Shown here piece by piece: positions 22,859 to 30,775 of a stretch of DNA of 42,690 bases. Position 1 is the stretch's first letter. Every line of letters starts with the position of its first letter. The translations under genes were made by a program, and so were the position numbers. The stretch lies in assembly GCA_035644935.1 (NCBI GenBank), contig DASQNO010000116.1:1-42690 (forward strand), written 5' to 3'. The stretch is from CADCVW01 sp035644935. Its GTDB lineage: Bacteria; Pseudomonadota; Alphaproteobacteria; Sphingomonadales; Sphingomonadaceae. Under the pieces are notes generated by a model. The model saw only the letters and a program-made list of their open reading frames with translations. It had not been told where the DNA came from and ran no database searches.

Positions 22859-23649
22859 TTCGCTTCCCGTGTGCCAACGACATGCTTTCAGGCAGCATCG
22901 ACGGGGGCGCGCGCGCCGTCGGCCTGCTCTGCGTCACGGGTGGCAGCCAAACCCGAACGGGGCCGCACCGCATGCTGCACCAGATTGCGGCGCGTGTGGC
23001 GGCTGCGGGTTACCCCGCGATGCGCTACGACCGCCGCGGCGTGGGCGACAGCGACGGGGCGGACCCGGGCTATCTGGACAGCGGACCCGACCTTGCCGCC
23101 GCCGCTGCAGCCTTTCGATCCAAGGTCCCGGAACTAACCACGATCGTCGGCTTCGGTCTGTGCGACGGCGCAACGGCGCTGGCGCTGCACGGGCGAGCCG
23201 CCGGGGCCTCCGCGCTGGTTCTCGCCAATCCCTGGCTCGTAGAAGCCGCCACTGACGAACCCGCCCCCGCCGCGGCCCGCGCGCATTATCGCGAGCGTTT
23301 CCTGTCGCCGCGCGCCTGGCGTGACGTACTGACGGGTCAGGTCGACCTGCTGGGCGCCGCCAAGTCGCTGCTGGGCGCAGTGGCGGCTCCGGAAGACAAG
23401 AGCCTCGCAACGCAGGTCGCCGGCGCGCTCGCGCCCTTCGCGGGCAAGCTGACGCTGATCCTCGCGCGCGGGGACAATACAGCTATCGCGGCGCGCGCGT
23501 GCTGGAACGACGCCGCCTTCGCGCATGTTGGGGGCGAACGCACTGTCACGATCGACACTGACGCCCACACCTTCGCTCGTGAGGGCGATCTCGTTGGCGT
23601 CGCGGACGAAGTGCTGGCCTTGCTACGTCGTGTGGAAATCGACGCCTAA
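22846..23649 (+). CDS. Alpha/beta hydrolase, exosortase A system (hydrolase 1 type), Cys nucleophile
   Basis: This 267-residue alpha/beta hydrolase has the elbow G104-L-C-D-G108, so Cys106 replaces the usual Ser. Asp210 (LARGD) and His241 (DAHTF) are placed to complete a Cys-Asp-His triad. A thioesterase or acyl-transfer role on carrier-bound intermediates is plausible in this operon. I start it at the ATG at 22846, inside the end of hydrolase 2. Its 3' end overlaps that of trxB by 4 bp, tail to tail. The substrate is unknown. Confidence 0.84.
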   Translation: MRRLIRFPCANDMLSGSIDGGARAVGLLCVTGGSQTRTGPHRMLHQIAARVAAAGYPAMRYDRRGVGDSDGADPGYLDSGPDLAAAAAAFRSKVPELTTIVGFGLCDGATALALHGRAAGASALVLANPWLVEAATDEPAPAAARAHYRERFLSPRAWRDVLTGQVDLLGAAKSLLGAVAAPEDKSLATQVAGALAPFAGKLTLILARGDNTAIAARACWNDAAFAHVGGERTVTIDTDAHTFAREGDLVGVADEVLALLRRVEIDA

Positions 23650-24611
23650 GCCGCGACCTTGGCTTCGAATTCCTCCTCCGCCAGGAACCGTTCGGCGTCC
23701 AGCGCCGCCATGCACCCCGTGCCCGCCGCGGTTACCGCCTGACGGTAGATCTTGTCCGTCACGTCACCGCACGCAAACACTCCGGCGATGTTGGTCTGCG
23801 TTGTTCCCGGCGTCACTTCTATATAGCCATCGTCGTCGAGCTTCAGGTGTCCGCGGAACAGCTCGGTTGCCGGATCATGCCCGATCGCGACGAAACCCCC
23901 ATCGACCTCGATACGCTCCGCCGCTCCCGTCGTCGTATCTAATAGATCAAGCGCGACGAGCCCTTCCGGCTCGCCTGCGCCCACGAAGCGGTCGACTCGC
24001 CGGTTCCACAAGACGGTGATCGCCGGATTGGCGAACAACCGCTCCTGCAGGATGCGCTCGGCGCGGAGCGACGATCGCCGGTGGATCAGCGTCACGTTCG
24101 AGCTGTGGTTAGTGAGATACAGCGCCTCTTCCACCGCGGTGTTGCCGCCGCCGATCACCGCGACCCTCTTGCCGCGGTAGAAGAAGCCATCGCAGGTCGC
24201 GCAGGCGGACACGCCCTTGCCCCGCAGGCGATACTCGCTTTCCAAGCCGAGCCACCGCGCCTGCGCGCCCGTCGCGATGACCAGCGCATCGCAGGTGTAG
24301 ACGTCACCACCATCGCCCGTGAGCCGGAACGGCCTCCGCGACAGGTCCACGCCCGTGATCAGGTCGTACATCATGCGCGCGCCGACATGTTCGGCCTGCG
24401 CCTGCATCTCTTCCATCAGCCACGGCCCCTGCACGACATCGCGGAATCCCGGATAATTCTCGACGTCCGTCGTCGTGGTCAGTTGCCCGCCCGGCTGGAT
24501 GCCCTGAACGACGATCGGGTCTAGCCCCGCCCGCGCGGCATAGATCGCAGCGGACAGCCCGGCCGGTCCCGATCCCAGGATGAGCAGACGCGTGGAACGG
24601 ACGGCGGGCAT
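23646..24611 (-). CDS. trxB: Thioredoxin reductase
   Basis: This FAD/NADPH enzyme reduces thioredoxin and has the usual 321-residue length. It has an N-terminal FAD site (LLILGSGPAGLSAA), the redox pair CATC (Cys137, Cys140) followed by Asp, the NADPH site GGGNTA, and the C-terminal FAD motif GVFACGDV. The start at 24611 (MPAVRSTRLL) is used because longer readings run into the tRNA. It stands alone. Link to the exosortase locus is by position only. Confidence 0.96.
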   Translation of the reverse strand: MPAVRSTRLLILGSGPAGLSAAIYAARAGLDPIVVQGIQPGGQLTTTTDVENYPGFRDVVQGPWLMEEMQAQAEHVGARMMYDLITGVDLSRRPFRLTGDGGDVYTCDALVIATGAQARWLGLESEYRLRGKGVSACATCDGFFYRGKRVAVIGGGNTAVEEALYLTNHSSNVTLIHRRSSLRAERILQERLFANPAITVLWNRRVDRFVGAGEPEGLVALDLLDTTTGAAERIEVDGGFVAIGHDPATELFRGHLKLDDDGYIEVTPGTTQTNIAGVFACGDVTDKIYRQAVTAAGTGCMAALDAERFLAEEEFEAKVAA

Positions 24612-24698
24612 GCGGGCGCTTTCATCAAAAGAGATGGAACGGACATAGGTCGTGCGGCGGGGGGCGCAAGCCGAACCACCCTCACTCTGCGCTGACCG

Positions 24699-24775
24699 TG
24701 GTAGCGGAGGAGGGACTTGAACCCCCGACACGCGGATTATGATTCCGCTGCTCTAACCAGCTGAGCTACTCCGCC
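24699..24775 (-). tRNA. tRNA-Met (CAT), elongator type
   Basis: Read on the minus strand, a full cloverleaf forms. The acceptor GGCGGAG pairs with CTCCGCT, the D arm contains AGCTCAGCTGGTTAGAGC, the anticodon stem GCGGA/TCCGC encloses ATCATAA (anticodon CAT), the T arm is GGGGGTTCAAGTCCCTC, and CCA is encoded. The G1:U72 pair and D arm suit elongator Met rather than initiator; Ile-CAU after lysidine modification is a less likely reading. Confidence 0.93.
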
Positions 24776-24866
24776 CCATGTCGCCCACAGGGTCCGCCGA
24801 ACCGGGCGCTCGGCCCACGGCGAAGCGCGGCTTCTAGGCAGCGCGTCGGAAACGGTCAACACGGTC

Positions 24867-24891
24867 GGAACCGGCATTAGCCGATGTCGTT
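24867..24891 (+). promoter_or_regulatory. EcfG-type (general stress) promoter for the DUF3775 gene
   Basis: GGAAC at 24867-24871 is followed by exactly 16 nt and CGTT at 24888-24891. This equals the alphaproteobacterial EcfG consensus. It lies 58 bp before the ATG of the downstream gene, with no other gene between. Confidence 0.7.
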
Positions 24892-24949
24892 TGCGTGAAA
24901 CCTCTTGGGCTCCCGGCAGCGGGGGCTCGGCATGCTGAAGGAAGTAGCC

Positions 24950-25354
24950 ATGGAACTCGTCACGTCGCTCGATACGATCTGCCGCATCGTCGCGCGCGCC
25001 CGAGAACTGGAAGCCCAAGTCCCGGCCGAGAACGACGACGACCCCGACAATGTGGACGACGAAGACGAGGGCGCGCTGTCCGTCCTCGAAGACGACGACA
25101 CCGTGTTAGAGGAGCTGCGCGGCGCGCTTGACGATCTGGCGGACGATCAATTGCCCGAAGTGCTGGCGCTGTTCTGGGTCGGGCAAGGCACGTTCGATGC
25201 TTCCGAATGGGACGACGCCTTGGCCGAAGCGGCGGATTATTCGAACGGCGACGCGATCGACGAACTGCTCGACATGCCGATGCTCGCCGCCAGCCTGGAA
25301 GCCGGCCTCGCCGCTTTCGACAAGAGCTGCGACGGCGTGGGGCAACTGGACTAG
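24950..25354 (+). CDS. DUF3775 domain-containing protein
   Basis: This 134-residue acidic protein of unknown function starts MELVTSLDTICRIVARARELEAQ. After a very acidic linker (NDDDPDNVDDEDEG), the conserved part (ELRGALDDLADDQLPEVLALFWVGQGTFDASEWDDAL, shown here in two pieces: ELRGALDDLADDQLPEVLAL and FWVGQGTFDASEWDDAL) matches DUF3775. GAAGGAAG precedes the ATG at 24950. A perfect GGAAC-N16-CGTT promoter lies upstream, which suggests control by the general stress sigma factor EcfG. There are no membrane segments or catalytic motifs. The gene is monocistronic. Confidence 0.88.
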   Translation: MELVTSLDTICRIVARARELEAQVPAENDDDPDNVDDEDEGALSVLEDDDTVLEELRGALDDLADDQLPEVLALFWVGQGTFDASEWDDALAEAADYSNGDAIDELLDMPMLAASLEAGLAAFDKSCDGVGQLD

Positions 25355-25430
25355 CATCGTGAAAAGAAAAAGAAGTTGCCGTCTCCAACATCAATGCGAA
25401 CCCCTCTGAGCGAGCGGGAGTTGTCCCAAA

Positions 25431-25564
25431 GTCCTCCCCCGCATTTGCAGGGAGGGGGACCGCCTCGCGCAGCGAGATGGTGATGGGCCGATTCCTTCGC
25501 ACCGGTGACAACAAGCCCGTCCTCCAGCTACGCTGGCCCCCTCCCCTGCAAAAGCGCGAGAGGA
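25431..25564. repeat. Degenerate copy of the CTCCCC/GGGGAG repeat element
   Basis: It starts GTCCTCCCCCGC and ends GCGAGAGGAC, with GGAGGGGGACC and GGCCCCCTCCCC blocks at the same relative places as the 17871-18014 copy. The central arms are eroded. It fills most of the gap between the DUF3775 gene and the 2H phosphoesterase gene, which end facing each other. Confidence 0.6.
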
Positions 25565-25588
25565 CAAGCAAGGCAGGCGGATCGCTCC

Positions 25589-26116
25589 CTACCCACCCCC
25601 GCGAAACGGAAACCGCCGGATCAGCTCCCAAGGACCGCCTCGGTAGTGAAACGCCGCCAGCCCGGCGATCTCCAGCGAACGCGGGCTGAACTCCCGCGAC
25701 ATTTTCTCCAACAACGCCTTGGCCGCCGAGGGCGCGGCCTTGTTCTGGATCGTCACGTGCGGCCGCCATCCGCCGGCATCCTGTGGCGTCAAGACGCCGG
25801 CGAACGCCTCCGCCAACTCCGCGCGTATGCCCTCAAGCACCGGCGAGTGGACGCGCAGCGCGACGCCGCGGCCTAGGTTCATTACCGATGCAAACCGCGC
25901 CGGCGGCCGCGGTCCGCGCGTTACTCTAACCAGCCTCGTGCTCAACTCGGGCGCGATGCTTGGCGGAAGATGATGGAACATGGTCAAATGCGCGGCCAGC
26001 TGGTTGCGCTCGGGCGGGAAATGCTGCCGGCGGAGCCCGTCGAGCCGCGCGTGATCGGCATCGCCGAACACGGCCGAAACGATGATCGGCGCCGCTGCTG
26101 CCGCCGCCTCGTCCAC
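25589..26116 (-). CDS. 2'-5' RNA ligase-like 2H phosphoesterase
   Basis: This 175-residue protein has the two HxT motifs of the 2H phosphoesterase superfamily, HLTMF (His43, Thr45) and HVTIQ (His120, Thr122). These form the paired active-site histidines of LigT/ThpR-type enzymes acting on 2',5'-phosphodiester or cyclic phosphate RNA ends. It starts at a GTG directly after the kup stop codon with no gap, so it is read from the kup transcript. Its biological substrate is not predictable. Confidence 0.88.
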   Translation of the reverse strand: MDEAAAAAAPIIVSAVFGDADHARLDGLRRQHFPPERNQLAAHLTMFHHLPPSIAPELSTRLVRVTRGPRPPARFASVMNLGRGVALRVHSPVLEGIRAELAEAFAGVLTPQDAGGWRPHVTIQNKAAPSAAKALLEKMSREFSPRSLEIAGLAAFHYRGGPWELIRRFPFRGGG

Positions 26117-28075
26117 TTAAATCTCGACCTGGCTGCCCAGCTCGACCACACGGTTGGTCGGCAGTTTGAAGAATTCCATCGCGCTTTCCGCGTTGCGCAG
26201 CATCCATGCGAACAGGTGCTCTCGCCACAGCGCCATGCCCGGTCGCGACGCCGGCAGCAGCGTCTGGCGCGCCAGGAAGAAGCTGGTGTCGGTCATCTTG
26301 AACACCGACCCGCAGCTAGTGAGCATGCCGAGCGCTTCAGGAACGTTGATCTCCTGCATGAATCCGTAGCGGATGAGCACGCGGTGAAACCCGTTGTTGA
26401 GGTCCCGGTGTTCCAGGCGGCGCTCGTCGGGCACGACCGGCACATCTTCGATCCGGACGGTCAGCATGACAATCCGCTCGTGCAGCACCTTGTTATGCTT
26501 CAGATTGTGCAGCAGCGCGTGCGGGATGCCGTCGGACGAGGTGGTCATGAACACAGCCGTCCCCGGCACGCGCGCGGCGCTGCCCGCCGCGGACTTGATG
26601 AAGATGTCGACGGGCATCGTCGACTCCCCCATCCGTGCGATCATCAGTTGCCTTCCCTTGGCCCAGGTCGTCAGCAAGGTGAACGCCACGATACCGATCA
26701 GCAGCGGAAACCAGCCGCCATCGGGCACCTTGGTCATGTTGGCCGTGAAATAAGCGATGTCGACGATGAAGAATATCGTCAGCAGCGCGCCCGCCACAAC
26801 CTTGTTCCATCCCCACAGGCTGAACAGGACCACCGCGATCAGCACCGTATCGATCAACATCGCACCTGTCACCGCGATACCATAGGCCGCCGTCAGATTG
26901 GACGAGGTGCGGAAGCTCAGCACCAGAATGATGACCATCGTCATCAACGCCCAGTTTACCACCGGGATGTATATTTGTCCCGCCGCAGATGCGCTGGTGT
27001 GCGTGATCTTGAGCCGCGGGATGAAGCCCAGCTGGATCGCCTGTTGCGTCACGGAGAACGCGCCGGAAATCACCGCCTGGCTGGCAATCACGGTCGCCAT
27101 CGTCGCCAGGATGACGAGCGGCAGCCGCAGGCTCTCGCCTGCCAGGACGAAGAACGGGTTCTTGACCGCCTGCAGGGCCGCGGCAGGCTCGAGCGCCAGG
27201 ATCATGGCCCCCTGCCCCATGTAATTGAGCATCAGCGCCGGCAGTACGAAGACCAGCCACGATACGCCGATGGGCTTCCGACCGAAATGTCCCATATCGG
27301 CATACAGCGCTTCCGCCCCTGTGACCGCGAGCACGACGGACCCCAGCGCCAGAAACGCCTTCACGCCGTCCGTCTGGAAAAAGAGCAAAGCGTTGAGCGG
27401 GTTCAGCGCCTCCATGATGATACCTGGCGAGCCGGCAATATGGATGATGCCCAGCACCGCCAGCGTCGTGAAATAGACCATCATGATCGGGCCGAACAGC
27501 ATGCCGACCTTGGCCGTGCCCCGCGACTGGATCGCGAAAAGCCCCACGAGTATCGTGATCGCGACGGGCAGGACGAACGGCGAGAAGCCTGGATTGACGG
27601 TGGTCAGGCCCTCCACCGCCGAAAGCACGGACACCGCCGGCGTGATCATGCTGTCGCCGTAGAACAGGGCTGTTGCGAAGACGCCCAGCAGCACGATGCC
27701 GCTGGTCCAGCGGCGCTTGCCCTCGCCCTTGCGGTTGATCAGCGCGAGCAGGGCTAGGCTGCCGCCTTCCCCCTTGTTGTCGGCGCGCATGATGGTCAGC
27801 ACGTATTTGAACGTGACCACCAGCATCATCGACCAGAATATGAGGCTCAGAACGCCGTAGATATGCAGCGCGTCAGGGGCGAGCGGATGGTGGCCCGCGA
27901 ACGTTTCACGGAATGCGTAGATCGGACTGGTGCCGATGTCGCCGAACACGATGCCGACAGCACCGAACGCCAGCTTGGCCAGGCTGCCCTGCGCATGACC
28001 GTTATGGGCTTCAGGCGCGTCGCCACCCGCGCCGGTGAATGTCCCGGCGTCGCAACTGACAGCGGGATCGCTCAT
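26117..28075 (-). CDS. kup: Low-affinity potassium transporter Kup
   Basis: This is a K+/H+ symporter of the KUP/HAK family, 652 residues. It has about 12 membrane helices and the signature GAVGIVFGDIGTSPIYAFRE near the N-terminus, then ADNKGEGGSLALLALI, FYGDSMITPAVSVLSAVEGL and GWNKVVAGALLTIFF. A soluble C-terminal third ends in VELGSQVEI. The start at 28075 (MSDPAVSCD) gives normal length. It diverges from alanine dehydrogenase with 154 bp between. A short acidic/Gly-rich leader precedes the first helix. Confidence 0.96.
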   Translation of the reverse strand: MSDPAVSCDAGTFTGAGGDAPEAHNGHAQGSLAKLAFGAVGIVFGDIGTSPIYAFRETFAGHHPLAPDALHIYGVLSLIFWSMMLVVTFKYVLTIMRADNKGEGGSLALLALINRKGEGKRRWTSGIVLLGVFATALFYGDSMITPAVSVLSAVEGLTTVNPGFSPFVLPVAITILVGLFAIQSRGTAKVGMLFGPIMMVYFTTLAVLGIIHIAGSPGIIMEALNPLNALLFFQTDGVKAFLALGSVVLAVTGAEALYADMGHFGRKPIGVSWLVFVLPALMLNYMGQGAMILALEPAAALQAVKNPFFVLAGESLRLPLVILATMATVIASQAVISGAFSVTQQAIQLGFIPRLKITHTSASAAGQIYIPVVNWALMTMVIILVLSFRTSSNLTAAYGIAVTGAMLIDTVLIAVVLFSLWGWNKVVAGALLTIFFIVDIAYFTANMTKVPDGGWFPLLIGIVAFTLLTTWAKGRQLMIARMGESTMPVDIFIKSAAGSAARVPGTAVFMTTSSDGIPHALLHNLKHNKVLHERIVMLTVRIEDVPVVPDERRLEHRDLNNGFHRVLIRYGFMQEINVPEALGMLTSCGSVFKMTDTSFFLARQTLLPASRPGMALWREHLFAWMLRNAESAMEFFKLPTNRVVELGSQVEI

Positions 28076-28229
28076 TGGGTGTGGAAAGGTCCGGCGTCGA
28101 ACATGGGCTGCCTCGCAGCCGCGTGGAAACGGGCTGGCGCGCGCACCTAGCACTCCGGCGTCAGAGCGGCAATAAGGCCGCAGACTCGGACCCCGGCGCG
28201 GCGCCGGAACGCTTGCAAGAGGACCTAAT

Positions 28230-29324
28230 ATGCGCGTCGGCGTACCCAAGGAAATCAAGAACCACGAGTATCGCGTCGCGCTGACGCCGCCGTCCGCGGC
28301 CGAACTCGTCTCTGCCGGCCATGAGGTGGCGGTGCAGACCGGCGCGGGAAGCGGAATCGATTTTGAGGACAGCGACTACCAGGCCGTGGGCGCGCGCATC
28401 GTCGGCACCGCCGCCGAGGTTTTTTCGGGCAGCGACATGATCGTCAAGGTCAAGGAGCCGCAGCCCTCGGAGATCGCGATGCTGGAGTCGCGGCACGTTC
28501 TCTTCACCTATCTTCACCTCGCCGCGGACAAGCCGCAGGCAGAGGGACTGATGAAGTCCGGCGCCACCTGTATCGCTTATGAAACAGTGACTTCCCGTCT
28601 AGGCTCGCTGCCGCTTCTCAAGCCCATGAGCGAAGTCGCGGGCCGCATGTCGGTGCAGGTCGGCGCGCATTATCTCGAAAAGGAACAGGGCGGCCGCGGC
28701 GTCCTGCTGGGCGGCGTGCCGGGCGTGGCCCCCGCCCGCGTCGCAATTTTGGGCGGCGGCGTGTCGGGTGTCAACGCCGCGCAGATGGCGGTCGGTATGC
28801 GGGCCGACGTCACGATCTACGACATCTCCAACGACCGCTTGGCCGAGCTCGACATGTTCTTCGGCAGCCAGATCAAGACCGCCTACGCCTCCACCGCCGC
28901 GATCGCGGCGGCCGTGTCCCGGGCGCACCTCGTCATTGGCGCGGTGCTGATCCCCGGTGCGGCCGCGCCCAAGCTCGTCACGCGCGAGATGCTCAAGACG
29001 ATGAAGCGCGGCTCGGTGCTGGTGGACATCGCGATCGATCAGGGCGGATGCTTCGAAACCTCGCATCCCACGACGCACGAAGATCCGGTGTTCGAAGTCG
29101 AAGGGGTCATCCATTATTGCGTGGCCAACATGCCAGGTGCCGTCGCGCGCACGTCGGCCTTCGCGCTCAACAACGCCACGCTGCCGTTCGCCTTGCGGCT
29201 CGCGAATCTCGGCGCGGAAGCGGCCATGGCGGCGGATCCCCATCTCGCCAACGGGCTCAACGTCTCGGGCGGCAAAATCCGGCACCCGGCCGTCGCCACC
29301 GCGCTCGACTTTCCAATAAATTAG
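28230..29324 (+). CDS. ald: Alanine dehydrogenase
   Basis: The enzyme is NAD-dependent and converts L-alanine to pyruvate and ammonia reversibly. The 364-residue protein begins MRVGVPKEIKNHEYRVALTP with substrate-binding Arg15, then KVKEPQ, LFTYLHLAAD (catalytic His), the NAD-binding loop ILGGGVSGVNAAQMA, and DIAIDQGGCFETSHPTTH. AAGAGGA lies before the ATG. It is probably monocistronic; the next gene has its own promoter just after the stop. Confidence 0.97.
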   Translation: MRVGVPKEIKNHEYRVALTPPSAAELVSAGHEVAVQTGAGSGIDFEDSDYQAVGARIVGTAAEVFSGSDMIVKVKEPQPSEIAMLESRHVLFTYLHLAADKPQAEGLMKSGATCIAYETVTSRLGSLPLLKPMSEVAGRMSVQVGAHYLEKEQGGRGVLLGGVPGVAPARVAILGGGVSGVNAAQMAVGMRADVTIYDISNDRLAELDMFFGSQIKTAYASTAAIAAAVSRAHLVIGAVLIPGAAAPKLVTREMLKTMKRGSVLVDIAIDQGGCFETSHPTTHEDPVFEVEGVIHYCVANMPGAVARTSAFALNNATLPFALRLANLGAEAAMAADPHLANGLNVSGGKIRHPAVATALDFPIN

Positions 29325-29326
29325 GC

Positions 29327-29351
29327 GGAACAGCCAGGGAACATCGGCGTT
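29327..29351 (+). promoter_or_regulatory. EcfG-type promoter for the DUF3072 gene
   Basis: GGAAC at 29327-29331, a 16-nt spacer and CGTT at 29348-29351 match the EcfG consensus exactly. It starts 3 bp after the ald stop codon and ends 24 bp before the ATG at 29376, leaving room for a short leader with AAAGGAG. Confidence 0.7.
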
Positions 29352-29375
29352 CCACCAACCAAAGGAGAACCGATC

Positions 29376-29612
29376 ATGGCCGACGAGCACGCAACGCATA
29401 TCGACGAGAATCCCAAGGCGCACCCGACCGGCAACGCGGAGAAGGACCCCGATACATGGACCACGGGCGGCGAGGAGATGACGGGTGCGCAAGCGTCGTA
29501 TCTGCAGACTCTGTGTGAGGAAGCGGGCGAGACGTTCGATCCGAAACTCAGCAAGGCGGAGGCGTCCAAGCGCATCGACGAGTTGAAAAACAAAACCGGC
29601 CGCGGCGTTTGA
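29376..29612 (+). CDS. DUF3072 domain-containing small protein
   Basis: This 78-residue soluble protein has a family-typical C-terminal half, MTGAQASYLQTLCEEAGE followed by LSKAEASKRIDELKNKTGR. The N-terminal half is polar and likely disordered. A strong Shine-Dalgarno (AAAGGAG) and a perfect EcfG promoter precede it, so it is probably a general stress protein. The C-terminal region looks like a small SAP-like helix-turn-helix fold that might bind nucleic acid, but this is a guess. Confidence 0.88.
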   Translation: MADEHATHIDENPKAHPTGNAEKDPDTWTTGGEEMTGAQASYLQTLCEEAGETFDPKLSKAEASKRIDELKNKTGRGV

Positions 29613-29637
29613 TGAACTGACTCGTCGCGGCGCGAAT

Positions 29638-29691
29638 AACAGCATCAGGCGCAAGCTCTTCGTTCAGCATGGTTTACGCCTGATGCTTGTT
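29638..29691. terminator. Bidirectional terminator between DUF3072 and ccm operon ends
   Basis: A perfect 10-bp inverted repeat GCATCAGGCG (29642-29651) / CGCCTGATGC (29677-29686) is extended by AACA facing TGTT. It lies between two converging gene ends. The loop is about 25 nt and there is no long T run, so efficiency is uncertain. Confidence 0.6.
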
Positions 29692-29726
29692 CGTAACTCA
29701 AGCGGATTTCAGCGTGGATAGGGGTG

Positions 29727-30362
29727 TCAGCCGCCCGCCGGAGTGACCCTGCGTATCTGCTCCACGACTGCGACGCGAGCCGCGAGATTTGGGCGCCAGG
29801 ACGCGCCGGGTGGAGCGTCTCGCAGGATCTGCTTCCACAAGACGAGACCCTGATCCACCTTTCCTTGCTGCAGCATGGCCAGACCGTAGAAGAACCTCGG
29901 GCCGGGATGTTGCGGTGCAAGGTCGATACTTTTTGCGAAAGCCAGTTGCGCGGCCGGAGACATTCGGCCTCCATTTTGCGAGACCAGTCCGTTTCCGAGT
30001 GCAATCCACAATTCGCTGTTCCGCGGCGAGGCGCGCACTGCGCTGATCAAGGTCGTCACGGCGTTGGCGCCGTCTCCACGCGCCATGTAGCCGTTGGCGA
30101 TGACGATCCACGGGGTCGCCACGTTGAAGCGGCCGTAGAACTCGCCGGCCAATTCCACTTGCAGGACAGGCGGCAAGGGTCGCCGAGGAAGTTCAGCCGC
30201 AGGGCTGCCCACCAGACCCGCCCGACCCTGCAGGCTGTACCCGGCCAACCCGATCAGCAGCGCCGCGGCCGCCAATTGCAGCGAAGCGCCATTCAGCGCA
30301 CGCGTCCGGCGGAGGGCCAGCCAGACAGCGGCCGCCAGCAGAATGCCGATGATCAGTCCCAT
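29727..30362 (-). CDS. ccmI: CcmI/CycH-like cytochrome c biogenesis TPR protein
   Basis: This is the last gene of the ccm operon, 211 residues. Two N-terminal membrane helices (LIIGILLAAAVWLAL; LAAAALLIGLAGYSL) lead to tetratricopeptide-like repeats (WIVIANGYMARGDGANAVTT, ELWIALGNGLVSQNGG, PGPRFFYGLAMLQQGKVDQG). CcmI brings apocytochrome c to CcmH/CcmF in the periplasm. It is shorter than typical CcmI, with little between the second helix and the repeats. The ATG overlaps the ccmH stop (TGATG). Confidence 0.82.
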   Translation of the reverse strand: MGLIIGILLAAAVWLALRRTRALNGASLQLAAAALLIGLAGYSLQGRAGLVGSPAAELPRRPLPPVLQVELAGEFYGRFNVATPWIVIANGYMARGDGANAVTTLISAVRASPRNSELWIALGNGLVSQNGGRMSPAAQLAFAKSIDLAPQHPGPRFFYGLAMLQQGKVDQGLVLWKQILRDAPPGASWRPNLAARVAVVEQIRRVTPAGG

Positions 30363-30775
30363 CAAGCAGCCTTGCGGAATCGCCGGCGCGCGATCCACGC
30401 GCCAAAGCCGAGAAAGAGCAGCGGCGCCCCCCAAAGAGGCCACGTCGCCGGCTCCAGCGGAGGGTCATAGCTCACCCAGTTGCCGTATCGCGCCATAAGC
30501 CAATCCCGAACCGCGCCGGGTGGGTCGCCCGCGGCGATCCGGGTTCGCACGAGCGCGCGCATATCGCCCGCCATCTCCGCTTCGCTGTCGGCGATCGATT
30601 GCCCTTGGCACACCAAACAGCGGAGGCTTGCCATCAGGGCCGTTGCGGCCGCCTCCTGTCGGGGATCGGCGAGCTGTTTGTCCGCATAAGGCGATGGCGG
30701 AAGTCCGGAGTCCGCCCACGCCGGCGATGCGCCCAGCAGCAAAGCTATCAGCAATCGTGCGCACGGCCACGTCAT
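30362..30775 (-). CDS. ccmH: Cytochrome c maturation protein CcmH
   Basis: This 137-residue periplasmic thiol oxidoreductase reduces the CXXCH heme-binding site of apocytochrome c. It has a signal peptide (LLIALLLGASPAWA), the active-site motif LRCLVCQ (Cys53, Cys56), the three-helix domain (YGNWVSYDPP) and one C-terminal membrane helix (LWGAPLLFLGFGAWI). It starts inside the ccmG stop (ATGA). It lacks the fused CcmI part found in E. coli, because a separate ccmI follows. Confidence 0.95.
   Translation of the reverse strand: MTWPCARLLIALLLGASPAWADSGLPPSPYADKQLADPRQEAAATALMASLRCLVCQGQSIADSEAEMAGDMRALVRTRIAAGDPPGAVRDWLMARYGNWVSYDPPLEPATWPLWGAPLLFLGFGAWIARRRFRKAA

Noticed and set aside
24620..24660. 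GGAAC near 24625 as another EcfG site
   Set aside because: No CGTT at 16-17 nt and wrong strand for trxB.
24699..24775. tRNA-Ile (lysidine-modified CAT) instead of tRNA-Met
   Set aside because: The D arm, acceptor and anticodon stem fit the alphaproteobacterial elongator Met; not fully excluded without a classifier.
25970..27757. Long rightward open frame opposite kup
   Set aside because: Composition is Arg/His/Gln-rich with no domain; Kup on the other strand is unmistakable.
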